From: Cycas panzhihuaensis
Taxonomy: Eukaryota > Cycadophyta
Length of the DNA: 64,000 nucleotides
Assembly: GCA_023213395.1 (NCBI GenBank)
Contig: CM041465.1
Location: 29,209,741-29,273,740 of the forward strand
Reading direction: 5' to 3'
Shown: positions 45,311 through 57,166 of the stretch, one piece after another
Layout of the letters: every line of letters begins with the position of its first letter
Numbering within the stretch: the stretch's first letter is position 1
Notes under the pieces: generated by a model
Seen by the model: only the letters and a program-made list of their open reading frames with translations
Told to the model about the DNA's origin: nothing
Database searches by the model: none
Program-made: the position numbers and the translations under genes

Positions 45311-47330
45311 ATCCACTCACTTCATATGGTATTACAACTTACTTCCTTCATATTTCTCACTTGCACTTACAATGGAGCCATCACTTCCTTCTGCCCCACA
45401 ATCCATGTGGTGAAGGAGATTGTGAAAGTGGATTTAGAAATATTTCAAGTTATTATCATAGCATATTTCATATTGTTTACTTTCCCTTTCTCTTTTATAG
45501 GTTTAGAAGCACAATACAAGGAGTTGTAAGGCCTAAGGATTCTAATCCTTTGGTGGCCATTTATGCTATCTCATTCTTCTTTTCTTTCCCATCTTTTTAT
45601 CCATTTAACAAGGGGAAATGCTGCCAAATTTTTTCTAACTTTTAGAAGAATGATTGCAATGGGAGGTTCTACCTACTTTTTTTAAAGAATTTTGAGCCAT
45701 TTAAAATATCCATCATTGTATGCTCTCACCTTGCCTATATTGGGATCCTAGTGATAAAAAAATGATGGAAATTTCATATGGTATTATGTGTTAATGAGAT
45801 ATTAGCAAGATAAAATTTTTGTAGAAATAAAATTTACTTATTGAACTTCACAGGCCTACAAAATCTTTTACATAGCTCTAATTGACGTGATTCTAATTGT
45901 TAAAGATAAGGATCTGAGTCTACTTTCTAGCACAGAATTTGGCACCCAATTTGGATGCCGTATGAGGAAGTTGTTGCTATTTTAATGAACAATATTTATT
46001 TTTAGTAAGAAGTCTAGAAAAATATAATCTCTTAACTTTACAGGGCTTTCAAAAAGTTTTTAGAATTTATTTGGACCTAATTCCACTTCCTAAAGATGAA
46101 GCTCTGAGTATAGTTTGCAGCATAAAAATTGACACTCCATTTCATCATCATGGGAGAAATTTATTGTCGATTTAGCAAAGACTATTTTTTTGTATTAAAA
46201 AACAAAAGTGAAGAAAATTTCTTCCTTCTTTTTATAAGGCTTAAAAGCCCATTGTAAAAGTGAGAAAAAACACCTAGATCATAGCAATATCCAGTGTCCT
46301 CACTCACTTATTAGCATTGTATTTCAGCACTCCAAAATCACATAAAGCAAGCACTCTAAAGACACTCCAAGCAAGCACTCTATTTTTAGTTAAATGTACA
46401 TTTGATGTAATTCGATAATCTTTTTGCTCTTCCTAAAAGGAACGTATCATGTACACTATTTTCTACCATCTTGTGCCTGTTCACACACTCGCCAAGGTTG
46501 AGATACCTTGGTTGGAATAATGTCATGCCATAATGGAGGTGTGGGATGTAAGTTGGGACTAGACTAAACTAGAATATTAGTGAGGTTTGGTTAGCCATAC
46601 CACTGTGCCTCAATTAGGGATCATCTTGATAACCAACTAGGAAAACTGAAACTTTAATACAAGATTAAACTATACCTAATCCAATATCTATCATAGTTAT
46701 GGGTATGCACGTACCACTCTTTAGAGGAGGTATATAGCTGCTCATTCATGAATTAGGTGAGGATTGAGAGTATTTGGCATCCATTATGAATTAGATTTCA
46801 TCATCAAGAACAATTGTGGGTATCACAGGTGAAGGCCAACTTAATTCTACTAGAAGCCTAAGCATCCCTTCAACAACCTCAACTACATATTGGACACAAG
46901 TTAGAGGTTATTGGGTTGATTATACATCCTACATTTGAGTTTCAAGTTGTGTATACCTAATGATGTCAGCTTTTACATTGACCTATAATCTTGTATATTG
47001 ATCACTTACTTATTTATTAAAAATGATCCATAGTGTAATTATAATCATATTTCTTTTCATATTCCTGCTGCGTCACGTTAATATTTACCACAAATGTTAT
47101 TGGTCAATTTTCATCATAATGCTTCTTATATTCCTATTGCGTCAAGTTAATATTTGTCATACGTGTTAGTGACTTTTCTCTAAGTTGCTCCCTTCATCTT
47201 TAAGCAACCATTCTCACTTCTTCTTCTTTCTACTACACTACTACATTGCATCTCCCATTTGTAAATAGTGATTGGTCATTTATTACCATCACTTTTATAG
47301 TCCCTTGTTTATTTCTTCCCTTCTCAAAAG
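45311..47330. other. Unassigned sequence between Cop-E leader and Cop-H gag
   Basis: No protein domain. An imperfect tandem pair of ~175 bp lies at about 45838-46190 (AACTT(C/T)ACAGG, GATCTGAGTCTACTTT vs GCTCTGAGTATAGTTT, ATTTGGCACCCAATTTGGAT vs AATTGACACTCCATTTCAT). The remainder may include the Cop-H leader and 5' LTR, neither of which I could delimit. Confidence 0.4.
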
Positions 47331-47338
47331 ACACCATG

Positions 47339-48300
47339 TCTTCATAGTTCAAGCAAAATATAAACTGCATTCTAAAAGAGAAAGAAAATTGGGAAATATG
47401 GTTCACTGGTGTCATAAATGCTACAAAGTATGAAGGTCTATAGAGAGATCACTTGCAACCTACACCATCTATTGCAGCTACAACTACCTCAGCTACTTTT
47501 GGAGGAGGTTCTCTAATTGATCCCACAGAAGCTGTAGCTAAATGCCAATGGGAACTTGATGATGATAAAATCCATGCAAGGATACTACTTGTCACTGATT
47601 ATTCACTGTATAATCTCATTGATGAAGCTGTACATGATATAGCATGGAAAGTTCTTGAAGTTATTAAGAAGAACTTTGACATAAATCAGACTTAGAATGT
47701 ATTCACTTACTACTGAAGATAAATAAATTTAAAATATAGGAAGGACACACAAGTGAGACAATCAATCTCCTTCGTCCAATCAAGCAAGTCATTGATAAAG
47801 ATTTTAAAACTCAATATATTACATGGGCTTTCTTGATTGAGTCATGTCTCCATGTCCTAGATTATAAAAATCTACTAGGAAGTCTTTAATCTAGAGGCAC
47901 TTTGAAGACCCTAAACTTTGAGACTCTTGTTGATAAGTTCATTGAATTTAATAAGACCTTTGATACCAACTTTGCCACCATATCAGATCTAGTTGATGTT
48001 GCTTTCGAAGTGAAAGAAAATCTTTGTTATACCAAAAATCAAAATCAATACTCTCACAGAGGTGGTAATTCTCGTGGAAGATGAAGAGGTAGTTAACAAG
48101 GACAACATCCTCTTAGTCAATAGGTTCCTCAACTCCAACACAAATAGTCTCAAGGCCAAGGCAAAAATAATCAATGTGGACCTAGATTCAGTAATCAAAG
48201 ATAATCTAACTAGCCCAATACTTCTCATGGGACTAGAAATCAAACAATTATGTGCCAAAGGTATAATAGAAAAGGACATTATACCAAAAATTATAAAACT
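47339..48300 (+). pseudogene. Cop-H gag
   Basis: + strand. KENWEIWFTGVINATKYEGL, then KCQWELDDDKIHARILLVTD, DEAVHDIAWKVLEVIKKNF and, after frameshifts, TLNFETLVDKFIEF resemble gag of a copia lineage different from Cop-B/E/F. A Gly/Arg-rich end (HRGGNSRGR) is present near 48060. Stops and frameshifts inactivate it. Confidence 0.65.
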
Positions 48301-49745
48301 TCCATGGATACTAGAGCAACACAAAACATGACTTGTCATCACTAGTTCTTTCACTATTTTGACTTTGAAGTTCATGGTATTGTACACATGGCTGATAAAT
48401 TATCTCAGCCAGTTAAAGGACTTATAACTATTTACCTAAAACTCCTAGGCCTTCCAAATTTTACACTTGTTGATGTTTTATATATTCCTTATATGAAGCA
48501 GAACTTACTCTTCCTATCTACCCTTATGTCTCGTGGATTTGATCTAAGTGTAACTTCAAATAATCAAACTCTCTATGTCATTTACCGTCCTTTAAATACT
48601 ATGGTTATGACTAGAATTCTTAATGGAAAACTTTTTCACCTAATTGGCTCACCATCCTATGAAGCCAACTATGTTGATGATGACTCTACTTTTACTGCAA
48701 CCCTGACTCCTCAAAAGTTGTCCCAGGTAGCCCTATGGCATGCTCTTATGGGCTATATAAAAATTGATTGTTTAAGATAACTACATACCATTCTTCCTAG
48801 TATGCCTAAGCTCTCCTCTAAGCCCTTCAAATACGAAGCATGTATTATTACCAAATCTCAAAGACAATAGTTTCCTTGTAGTCAGTGGAAATCTAGCCAA
48901 CCTTTATAGCTTGTACACTTAGATATATGCGATTTTATACCCATCGCTTCTCTCAAATAAAAGTGGTACTATATTATTTTCATTGATGATTTTACCAAGA
49001 AAGTATTGGTTAATTTTCTTGCAAAGAAAGATGAAGCTTTTTCCATGGTTCAAGCTTTCAAGGCCCACATAGAAAATGAATCTAGATTCAAGATTAAAAT
49101 ACTTAGGACTGACAATGGTGGTGAGTACACATCCAATGAGTTTGAATCATACCTACATCAACATGGAATCAAATATTAGACCACTATTACAGGTACACCC
49201 CACCAGAATGGAGTTGTTGAGCACATGAACAAGACCATCATAAACATGGCTTGTGCTATGCTAGTATATAAGAATGTCCCTATATATCTTTGGGTTGAGG
49301 CTATCTGGATTGCTGTGTATTGCATCAATACTGTTAGTCCCTCCAAGCTCGGCCCTCTCCACATGAAATACGGTATGGACAAATCCCCTCTATCTCCTAC
49401 AAAATTTTTGGATCTACTTATTATGCTCACATTTTGGAGGAACATAGAAACAATCTCTAAGATAGAGTCATCAAAGGCATCTTTGTCGGATACCCTATGG
49501 ACAAAAAGGGTTATAAGATTTTTATACCTTCACAGCATAAAATCATCATCACTAGAGATGTTATCTTTATAGAGACTAAAGATCAATTACTCAGACTTGA
49601 CTCCAAGGTACCTTTATACCAATTTAATGATGTTACTAAATTTGATATCCAAATTCTAAAATTTATGGAGGGAGATGCTCAACAGTTACTCAAAATCTTA
49701 AAATCTAATAATAGAGCCCTAAAGGATATAAGCTGTGACTCTTAG
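48301..49745 (+). pseudogene. Cop-H protease and integrase
   Basis: + strand. Protease active site SMDTRATQNMTCHH at 48301 (Asp kept, Gly changed to Arg), then VHMADKLSQPVKG and DVLYIPYMKQNLLFLSTL. Pre-integrase near 48720 (LWHALMGYI). Integrase core keeps all three catalytic acids: LVHLDICDFIP (48915), ILRTDNGGEYTSNEF (49100) and TPHQNGVVEHMNKTI (49196). C-terminal part 49225-49745, with a frameshift near 49570, reads ITRDVIFIE. A TAG (49179) and others break it. Best-preserved copia integrase core in the window. Confidence 0.82.
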
Positions 49746-50100
49746 CTAATGTGTACACATCTAGTACCATCATTTACAAATAGCCAAGTTGACAAAGGCA
49801 AAGCTATAGTAGAATGATCATCTTCTCCAACATATGTGGCTGGCCCATCTTCTCCAGCATCATCAACTTCCTTTGTGCCAAACATTTCATATGATCCTTT
49901 TTAAGATCAAAATGAAGACCAAGAGGCTATAGAAATGAAAACCTTATTCCCAACTTGAGGTTTTCATGAAGCCTACCAACTACACAAGGACATGTGACCA
50001 GATGAGATAGGTAAAACTAGCACTAGAAGCTCCCATAGAGCAAGGATAAATGAATTACTTTCTGTTAAGCTTGAACTAGTAAAATTGCACCTTGCTCTTA
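49746..50100 (+). other. Cop-H integrase-RT linker
   Basis: Ser/Pro-rich broken frame (SSPTYVAGPSSPASSTSFVP), typical of the variable linker. No separate gene. Confidence 0.5.
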
Positions 50101-51640
50101 ATGAAAAGCCCCTAATTTACCAAGAGGCTATAAAGAAAATAACATGGAGAAATTCCATGAACAAAGAGTACTAATCTCTTATCAAGAACGATACATGGGA
50201 GCTTGTTGATCTACCACTTGGAAGAAAGGTAATTCAAAATAAATGGGTGTTTAAAAATAAGTACATATCAGATGGCACCCTAGAAAAATATAAGGCAAGG
50301 TTGGTAGCAAAAGGATTCATGCAAAGGGAAGGTATCAACTTCACTGAAATCTTTACTCCTACAATTAAGTGGCCTACAATCGGAACTCTTATAGCCTTGG
50401 CTAATCAATAGGGTTAGAGAATCCACCAACTTGTTGTTAATACTATATTTCTGAATGGGGACCTTAAAGAAGAAATTTACATGGCTCAGCTAGAAGGATA
50501 CAAGATTGTTGGTCAGAAGCATAAGGTTTGCAATATCAGAAAGTCCTTGTACGGCGTAAAGCAAGCCCCTTGTGCTTGGTTTACCAAGTTGTCTAAAAGA
50601 ATGAAGTAACTTAGATATGAGGTTTGTGACTATCAAGATATTGACATAACATTATTCATCAAGCACCAAAATGATAAAGTCACATACCTCTTAATCTTTG
50701 TGGATGATATGCTAATAACAGGGAATAATGAATAGGTAATCAACTAACTGAAGAAGGACCTTACTAAAACTTTTGAATTGTCTGACCTCAGGTTGATGAA
50801 ATATTACTTGGGAATTTAAGTAACTCAAAAGAATGGAAAAATATTTTTCTTCCATGAAAAATATATCAACGATCTTCTAACAAAGTTTTAGTTAGAAGGT
50901 GCTCGACTAGTGGATACACTTATGGAATCTAATATTAAACTCTTAGTTGATGGTGACACTAGGGAGGCAAATGCAACACTCTGCAGGCAACTTGTAGGTA
51001 GTCTCATATATACTACCAACATAAGGCTAGATATTGCATACTATATTAGTATTCTTATAAGATTCATGATAAATCCTAAGCAGAATCACTCGCAAGCTAC
51101 AATATGAGTGTTGAGATACCTGAAGATGACTAGCAAATGTGGTCTGTTATATGAATCCACTATAGAATTTAAATTTTATGCATACATAGACTCAGACTTT
51201 ATTGAAGATAAAGACACAGAAAGATCTACGTCTGGGTACGTAACATTTCTTAGAACAACACCAATATCATGGAGATCTATATGGTAGAAGATAGTTATAG
51301 ACTCAACTACCAAAGTTGAATATATAACTGCCTCTGAGACAAGCAAGGAGGTGATATGGCTTAGAAATTGTTGAATACATTAAATTCCACCTAAATAAGT
51401 TCTACTAGATTATATGTAGATAATCAATCTACAGTTCAAATGGCTAAAAATCCTGTATTTCATGATCATAACAAATATATAAGTATGAAAGTCCACAGGA
51501 TTAGAGAACTAGTTCATGATGGCATAATTCAACTGGAGTACTACCTCAAAGTAGATCAAGTGGTTGATATCTTCACCAAACCAATGAAGAGGGTGAAGTT
51601 TGAACAGTTCTAAAAGTAACTCAGCCTTAGGGCCTCCATC
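50101..51640 (+). pseudogene. Cop-H reverse transcriptase and RNase H
   Basis: + strand. NDTWELVDLPLGRKVIQNKW, YKARLVAKGFMQREGINFTE, NIRKSLYGVKQAPCAWF, and LLIFVDDMLITGNN (FVDD at ~50696) followed by TFELSDLRLMKYYLGI. RNase H includes RQLVGSLIYTTNIRLDIAYY, DKDTERSTSGYVTFLRTTPI and EYITASETSKEVIWL. About a dozen stops. The last motif VVDIFTKP-like (51560) precedes the purine tract GAAGGAGA at 51652. Confidence 0.85.
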
Positions 51641-51659
51641 TCTGACTGATTGAAGGAGA

Positions 51660-51927
51660 TGACAATAGGACCATCATACTTTGTCTTATTCATAAAAACC
51701 CCTTGTGAGCATAGAAGGACAAGAGTAAGTCTTTGCTTTATCCCATTTGTAAAAACCCCTTGTGGGTGTGAAAGGATAAGGGTTATATCATTTTAGAAAA
51801 TTAGAACTTGTGAAAATCTGAAAGGGCATGAGGGATGACCAAATGGTATATGGAGACTCAATAGATTTTATCTATAAAATTCATTATACTGAGTGGCTAT
51901 CTAGCTTCATTTAAAGAGCCGCTTGAG
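51660..51927 (+). repeat. Cop-H 3' LTR, truncated by Cop-F
   Basis: Starts TGACAATAGG after the purine tract. It contains two ~60-bp-spaced copies of AAAAACCCCTTGTG (51695, 51755). Cut at 51927 by the Cop-F LTR; no matching 5' LTR is recognisable before 47.3 kb. Confidence 0.5.
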
Positions 51928-52139
51928 TGAAGAAATAAACAATCTTTATTTCTGTCAAAAAATCACTCTCTTAATATCAATTCAATGACTTATTTATATT
52001 GTACATATGAGAGACAACTTCAAGATGGTTTACTAACCACCTAAAGACTGATTAATGACTTTATGCCACCTGGCATAATTACAAATAAATCTAAGTTACT
52101 TATCCCTAATACACTTAAGATAAAACAATACTTTTTACA
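51928..52139 (-). repeat. Cop-F 3' LTR
   Basis: TGAAGAAATAAACAATCTTT ... ACTTTTTACA; nearly identical to 56933-57144. Confidence 0.9.
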
Positions 52140-52161
52140 CCTTCTCATAATGTTTTATCTT
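52117..52161 (-). other. Inverted repeat bracketing the Cop-F purine tract
   Basis: AAGATAAAACAATA (52117-52130) pairs with TAATGTTTTATCTT (52148-52161) with one mismatch. Confidence 0.75.
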
Positions 52162-53637
52162 TTATTCCTAATTTGTGTTTGAAAAATTAAAATTTACTTC
52201 TACTAAAAGCTTTTGTGAAGATATCTGTTGTTTGATCTTCTAATTTTTAGTATACGAGCTTAATTTCTTTATTTTAAACTTTCTCCCTGATGAAGTGATG
52301 GTGAACTTCTATGTGTTTCATTCTTGCATAAAACACAGGATTTTTTATCATTTTGATTGTGCTTTGATTATCACAAAATAGAATGGTTGGTTCTGTTTGT
52401 TCTTGTTCTGGGTCTTTCAATAATTGTCTGATCTAAATAGCTTCACAGGTAGCATTGACTGCTAATTTATACTTGGCTTCTGTAGATGACATTGCTATTG
52501 TAGATTATTTTTTGCTATTCCATGAAATTACTGCTGATCCTAAGGAGAAACAATACCCTGTGGTAGACTTTATTCCTGTTCTGTCACCTACCTAATCTAA
52601 ATCACTATACCCAGACATATGTATGTTCTTGTCTTGAGTGTATCTTAACTCAAGATTTATAGTTCTTTTTAGATATCTTAGTATTTGTTTTGCTGTATTC
52701 CAATGAGAGATTTTTGGTTCTTGCATGAATTTAGAAATTACTCCTATAGAAAAGGATATATTTGGTCTGGTGGTAGTAAGATAGATCAAGTTTCTAACAA
52801 GTTATCTATACAAGGTTGTATTAACCTTTTGTTCTTTAGTATTTGAGCTCAGGATACAACTAGTCTCCATTGGTGTAGCACAACTATTGAAGTTCTCCAT
52901 ATTAAATTTTTTTAGTATATTCTTTATGTATTTTGATTGAGATAATCCAATGGAGTCACTTATTTGGTTTATTTCTATTCCAAGATAGTAATGAAGAATT
53001 CCCAAATCAGTCATCTCAAAAACCTTTTCAAGCTGGTTTTCGATAAACACAATTGAACCACTATTATTTCCTATGAGTAGCATGTCATCTACATACATTG
53101 AAATAATTGTTACCTTTTCTTTATTGAGTCTTACATACATACTTGGATCTGACTTATATCTATGAAAGTTGTTGTATATAAGATACTAGTCTAGTTTTGC
53201 ATACCAAACTCTAGGAGCTTGTTTGAGTCCATGGAGAGCCTTTTTTAACCTGCATATCAGATTTTCTTATCCTGGTTTGCAATAACCTTTAGGTTGATAT
53301 ATATATACTTCTTCCTTAGATCTCCATTTAAAAAGGCACTTTTTACATCTAGCTGATAGATTTTCTATTTTTGTTGAGCAGCCAAGGCTAATCTTGTCCT
53401 TATTGTAGTCAACTTTGCAATTAGTGAGAAGGTTTCTTCATAATTTATACCTATTATTTGAGTATATCCCTTAGAAACCAATCTTGATTTATACCTTTCT
53501 ATTTCTCCATTTGATTTCTCTTTGATTTTATAAACCCATTTGCAGTTTATTATGGGTTTGTCTTTTGGATATTCTACTAGTTCCCATCCTTCATTTTTAT
53601 GAAATGCAACAATTTCTTCATTTATGCAGCTTTCCAT
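52162..53637 (-). pseudogene. Cop-F reverse transcriptase and RNase H
   Basis: Minus strand. RT start 53637-53365 (MESCINEEIVAFHKNEGWEL, NCKWVYKIKEKSNGEIERYK, GINYEETFSLIAKLTTIRT), catalytic block 53140-52802 (IISMYVDDMLLIGNNSGSIV, EMTDLGILHYYLGIEINQ), RNase H 52789-52200 (MIYLTTTRPNISFSIGVISK, AKQILRYLKRTINLELRYTQ). Long frames joined by few stops (e.g. TLYR then stop). Copia order; nearly intact compared with other elements here. Confidence 0.9.
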
Positions 53638-54700
53638 TCTGCATGTTTGCTTGCCTCTTTATAATTGACTAGTTCCAGAGAGTAGGATAGTGCTTGATAT
53701 CTTTGTGACCTAGTCTTATACTCATAGATGTCTCCTTTAGTTTCTTCAATGGTTTTGAGATACAATTTTGGAAGCCTTTTTGGAGTTTCTTGTTCAAAAA
53801 TGTCCCTGTTCTTTTTTTCATCTTGAATGTATGCAAGATCTTCTTCGCTCCTTGGTGAATGCTCTTCAATGTCTTTAGAAGTGATGTTAGACTTGTCTTC
53901 TGAGGATATAGAAGGATGCTTATCTGCAGTCTTTGTCAGTGTCTCTATCTCTTGATATTCTCCTTGAATTTTCCTTGGATCTTCATCAAACATAACATCT
54001 CTACTAATATGGACTTTATTAGTTTTTGGATCCATGCATTTGTATGCTTTTGATTTTGAGCTATAACTAACCATTATACATTCTATACTTTTGTTATCTA
54101 GCTTTGAACGTTTCGTATCTGGAATGTGAGCATAAGCTTTACATCCAAAAACTTTAAGATTACTTACATCATGTTTATGACTTGTCCATGCTTCTTCAGG
54201 TGTGATCCATTGTAGAGCATGTGTCGGGCTCCTATTTATCAAATATACTACTGTGTTGACTGCTTCTGCCTAGTATGTTTTGATAATCCCTTTATCATAA
54301 ATTAAATACCATGCCCTTTCCATAATTGTTCTCCTCATCCGTTTTGCAACTCCATTTGACTAAGGTGTGTAAGAAGTAGTTATTTGCCTGCGTATCCCAT
54401 GATCTCTGTAGTAGTTAAGAAATTTCTTTGACATATATTCTCCTCCTCCATTAAACTGAATACATTTGATTTTGTTATTACTTTCTAACTCAACTTCAAC
54501 TTTGAGTTCTCTAACTCTATCAAAGACTTTAGATTTATTTTTTAAGAAATATATCCAGGTTTTTCTTGAAAAATCATCAATAAAGGTAAGAAAATACCTT
54601 TCTCCATTGATTGAACTTAGAGTTATTGGACCACAGATGTTTGTATATATTAATTCCAATTTACTTATAACCTTTTGAGTTCTTTCTAAAAAAGGATTCG
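53622..54700 (-). pseudogene. Cop-F integrase
   Basis: Minus strand; open 54659-54360 and 54242-53622. ELIYTNICGPITLSSINGER (first catalytic Asp is Asn), FLTFIDDFSRKTWIYFLKN, KCIQFNGGGEYMSKKFLNYY (second Asp is Asn), NGVAKRMRRTIMERAW (Glu is Lys). The C-terminal part (AEAVNTVVYLINRSPTHALQ, LKVFGCKAYAHIPDTKRSKL, MDPKTNKVHISRDVMFDED) is intact. All three active-site residues differ by single G-to-A changes while the fold is otherwise well kept, so this copy cannot have been catalytic. Confidence 0.88.
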
Positions 54701-55300
54701 ATATTACTTTCCCATCATATAACTCTTACAGATAAAGGAATCAAATAATAGTTTTGGTAGTCTAGTAACCATGTTGGAATTTTTCAACAATTCTAATCTA
54801 TCATTTGAGATATGTCCATATTTTAAATGCTAGATTTCATTATTATTTTTGTTTAATATAGCAAAAGATTTTACATCATAGGTAGGCATAATAGGAGTAG
54901 AAAGTAATTTGTAAAGATTGTTACTTTCTATACCTTCTGCTATCACATCACCATCCTTTTCATGTCTAATACAAAACAATACTCATTGGTATAAAAAATG
55001 GTTACCAGTTTTTTCTTGCTAAGTTGAGAAACTGATAAGAGATTTTTGTCCATTCTTGATACATAGAGTACTTTGTCGATTCACTATGTTTTTCCATCAA
55101 TTTCAACTGCTATTATCCCAATTCCTTCAATATGTAAAGGAAAGTTATTTTCTAATTCTATTGAACTAGTAGATGAGTATGGTTCAAGAGATTCAATCCA
55201 TTCCTTTCTTCTTATCATTTGGTTTGATGCTCCTGAATCTATGTACCAGTTGTCTGTTGCTTTTGTACTTACTGCTAGCGCAGCCACAAAGACTATTTCT
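54701..55300 (-). pseudogene. Cop-F protease and pre-integrase
   Basis: Minus strand. Open 55287-55084: TDNWYIDSGASNQMIRRKEW with an intact protease active site (DSGA). Then a start-of-stop and FFQLAKKKLVT-like decayed LLSVSQLxKK block near 55000, and the pre-integrase domain (NLYKLLSTPIMPTYDVK) near 54900. The protease would cut the Gag-Pol polyprotein. Confidence 0.85.
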
Positions 55301-56237
55301 ATATCATTCTCTTCTATTTCTTGATCTCTTTCCTTTCTATAGTTTCTAGTTATCTATTTCCCTCTTTGAAGTGCTACTTTCCTGCATTGATAAGGAAAGT
55401 GACCAGATTTTCCACAATGGTAACAAACATCAAAGGCATGATAATTACTTGAGAAATGTCTGGGTTTCCCACAATTGAAGCAAACTCTTACATCCCTTAG
55501 TGGTGTAGATCTTCCTCTTCCTCTTCCATCGATCCATCATCCTCTGAAATTTGATGTTTGAGTTCAACCTCGTCCTCTGAAGCTTGGCTGAGTGCATCCT
55601 TGACCTATGTTGAATCTTGATACAAAAGCTTCTTCTACTTCAACAGCATCCTCTTCATATCATTTATTTCTTTGTTCTTGATTTAGCATATGACCTATCA
55701 ATCCTTCAAATGTCATCTTTGTTGTTTGACCACTTCCTGTTAACATGTTGACCATATTATCAAAATATTTGGGAAGTTTATTTAGGACAAGGTGCACCAA
55801 TTCTAGATCTGAGATTTTATCTCCTGCAGAGATAATCTTATTCTTTATGCTATTTTTTTTTGCCATAAATTCAAATATAGATTGAGTTTCCCTCAATTTA
55901 AGTTTGTATAGTTCTTCCCTAATTGTGATTATCTTGGCTTCATTTTTTTAATTGAATAAGGAAGTTACTATATTCCAGATTTATGAGGAGGACTCTACAC
56001 CATCCACATAAGATAAAAGAAAATCTAAAATAGAGAGTTTGAGGATTCTAATTGCAATATTATCTTTTTCTTCCCAAGTTATTTGATCAACTATGTTTGT
56101 GGGTTTCTTTCTTAGCCAGTAACAATTTTCTAAGCTCCTTTTGCTATTAAAAGACCTTCAATCTTAATTTTCCAAAGATTAAAATTCATCTCTGTGAGTT
56201 TATCAGCTTTAAGAAGAGCAATAATAGAGGAAGCCAT
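55301..56237 (-). pseudogene. Cop-F gag with zinc knuckles
   Basis: Minus strand, ATG at 56237 (MASSIIALLKADKLTE). Capsid motifs at 55896-55660: MRETQSIFEFMAKKNSIKNK, DLELVHLVLNKLPKYFDNMV and MTFEGLIGHMLNQEQRNK. The basic RG-rich region and CxxC knuckles (CFNCGKPRHFS, CYHCGKSGHF) lie at 55490-55390. Early stops and a frameshift near 55930 inactivate the start. Confidence 0.82.
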
Positions 56238-56920
56238 TTGAGAGTATTAATGAGACACCTCTGAGAATGAAAAAATAGGGTTGTACGGCTATACAATATA
56301 AATTTGTACAGAAAAAATAACTTATATGGATGACCAAAAATAAGGTGTCAAAAGAAAGGTCTAAATAAGAGGATTCTAGATCTAAAATTATTTTTCCAAA
56401 ATGCTTCACGGTTTGGTCAAAAACTGCAGTCGAATTTCACAAAGGCGGCTAGGGTTTTTAGAGAAAAATCTTTATTTCTCAAAAGATACTCAAAAACATC
56501 TTTGAAGACCTAACCTAATCACTTGATATTAATGTAGAGAAGATTTTTGGTCAGTTTTTACCCAGATTTAATGCTTTGTACTGAAGAAAAAAGCATAAGA
56601 TTGAACAAACCCATGCCCATTGAAAACTAGTCAAAACCAGATTAAGATGAGACTTTCATCCTTTAATCCTTTAGAAGAAAATGATAGCCTTGTAAGGGCG
56701 AATCTCCTGGTAAAATTTTTGACTAATTTGAGCACTTCAAATTCTGTCTGTACAGTTCCGTACTATTCATTTTTTTTTTTGTCTTCCTCTGCAACTTTGT
56801 TAAAAAATCTCACTTCTTGGTCTCAATCTGTGCTTTGAGTCTTTCTCCCTCTTGCTTAGATGACATAACTGATCCTTCACAGAACTAATCCTTCTTCTCT
56901 CATTCTCTACAGAATAACTT
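56238..56920 (-). other. Cop-F leader
   Basis: About 680 bp between PBS and gag start; no gene. Contains the CTCTGAGAATGAAAAAATAG and ATTTGTACAG phrases partly shared with the Cop-E leader. Confidence 0.55.
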
Positions 56921-56932
56921 GCTCTGATACCA
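56921..56932 (-). promoter_or_regulatory. Primer-binding site of Cop-F
   Basis: GCTCTGATACCA on + is a perfect complement of TGGTATCAGAGC (initiator tRNA-Met), abutting the 5' LTR. Confidence 0.9.
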
Positions 56933-57144
56933 TGAAGAAATAAACAATCTTTACTTCTGTTAAAAAATCACTCTCTTAATATCAATTCAATGACTTATTT
57001 ATATTGTACATATGAGATATAGCTTCAAGATGGTTTACTAATCACCTAAAGACTGATTAATGACTTTATGCCACGTGGCATAACTACAAATGAATCTAAG
57101 TTACTTATCCCTAATACACTTAAGATAAAACATTACTTTTTACA
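56933..57144 (-). repeat. Cop-F 5' LTR, shared with a second unit
   Basis: TGAAGAAATAAACAATCTTT ... ACTTTTTACA. Its right side joins the purine tract and RNase H end of another copy rather than host DNA. Confidence 0.9.
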
Positions 57145-57166
57145 CCCTCTCGTAATGTTTTATCTT
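57122..57166 (-). other. Perfect 15-bp inverted repeat bracketing the purine tract of the second Cop-F unit
   Basis: AAGATAAAACATTAC (57122-57136) and GTAATGTTTTATCTT (57152-57166) pair without mismatch; 15-nt loop contains the purine tract and LTR start. Confidence 0.85.

Larger units (their letters stand above)
51928..57144 (-). mobile_element. Cop-F: Ty1/copia element, most complete in the window
   Basis: Two 212-bp LTRs (51928-52139, 56933-57144), PBS at 56921-56932, full order gag, protease, integrase, RT, RNase H on the minus strand. A second, truncated unit of the same family (57145-57836) joins its 5' LTR directly, so the flanks TTGAG and CCCTC do not match as a target duplication. 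Confidence 0.88.

Noticed and set aside
46808-46822. GTGGGTATCACAGG as a PBS for Cop-H
   Set aside because: Only loosely like TGGTATCAGAG and no LTR end could be placed before it.
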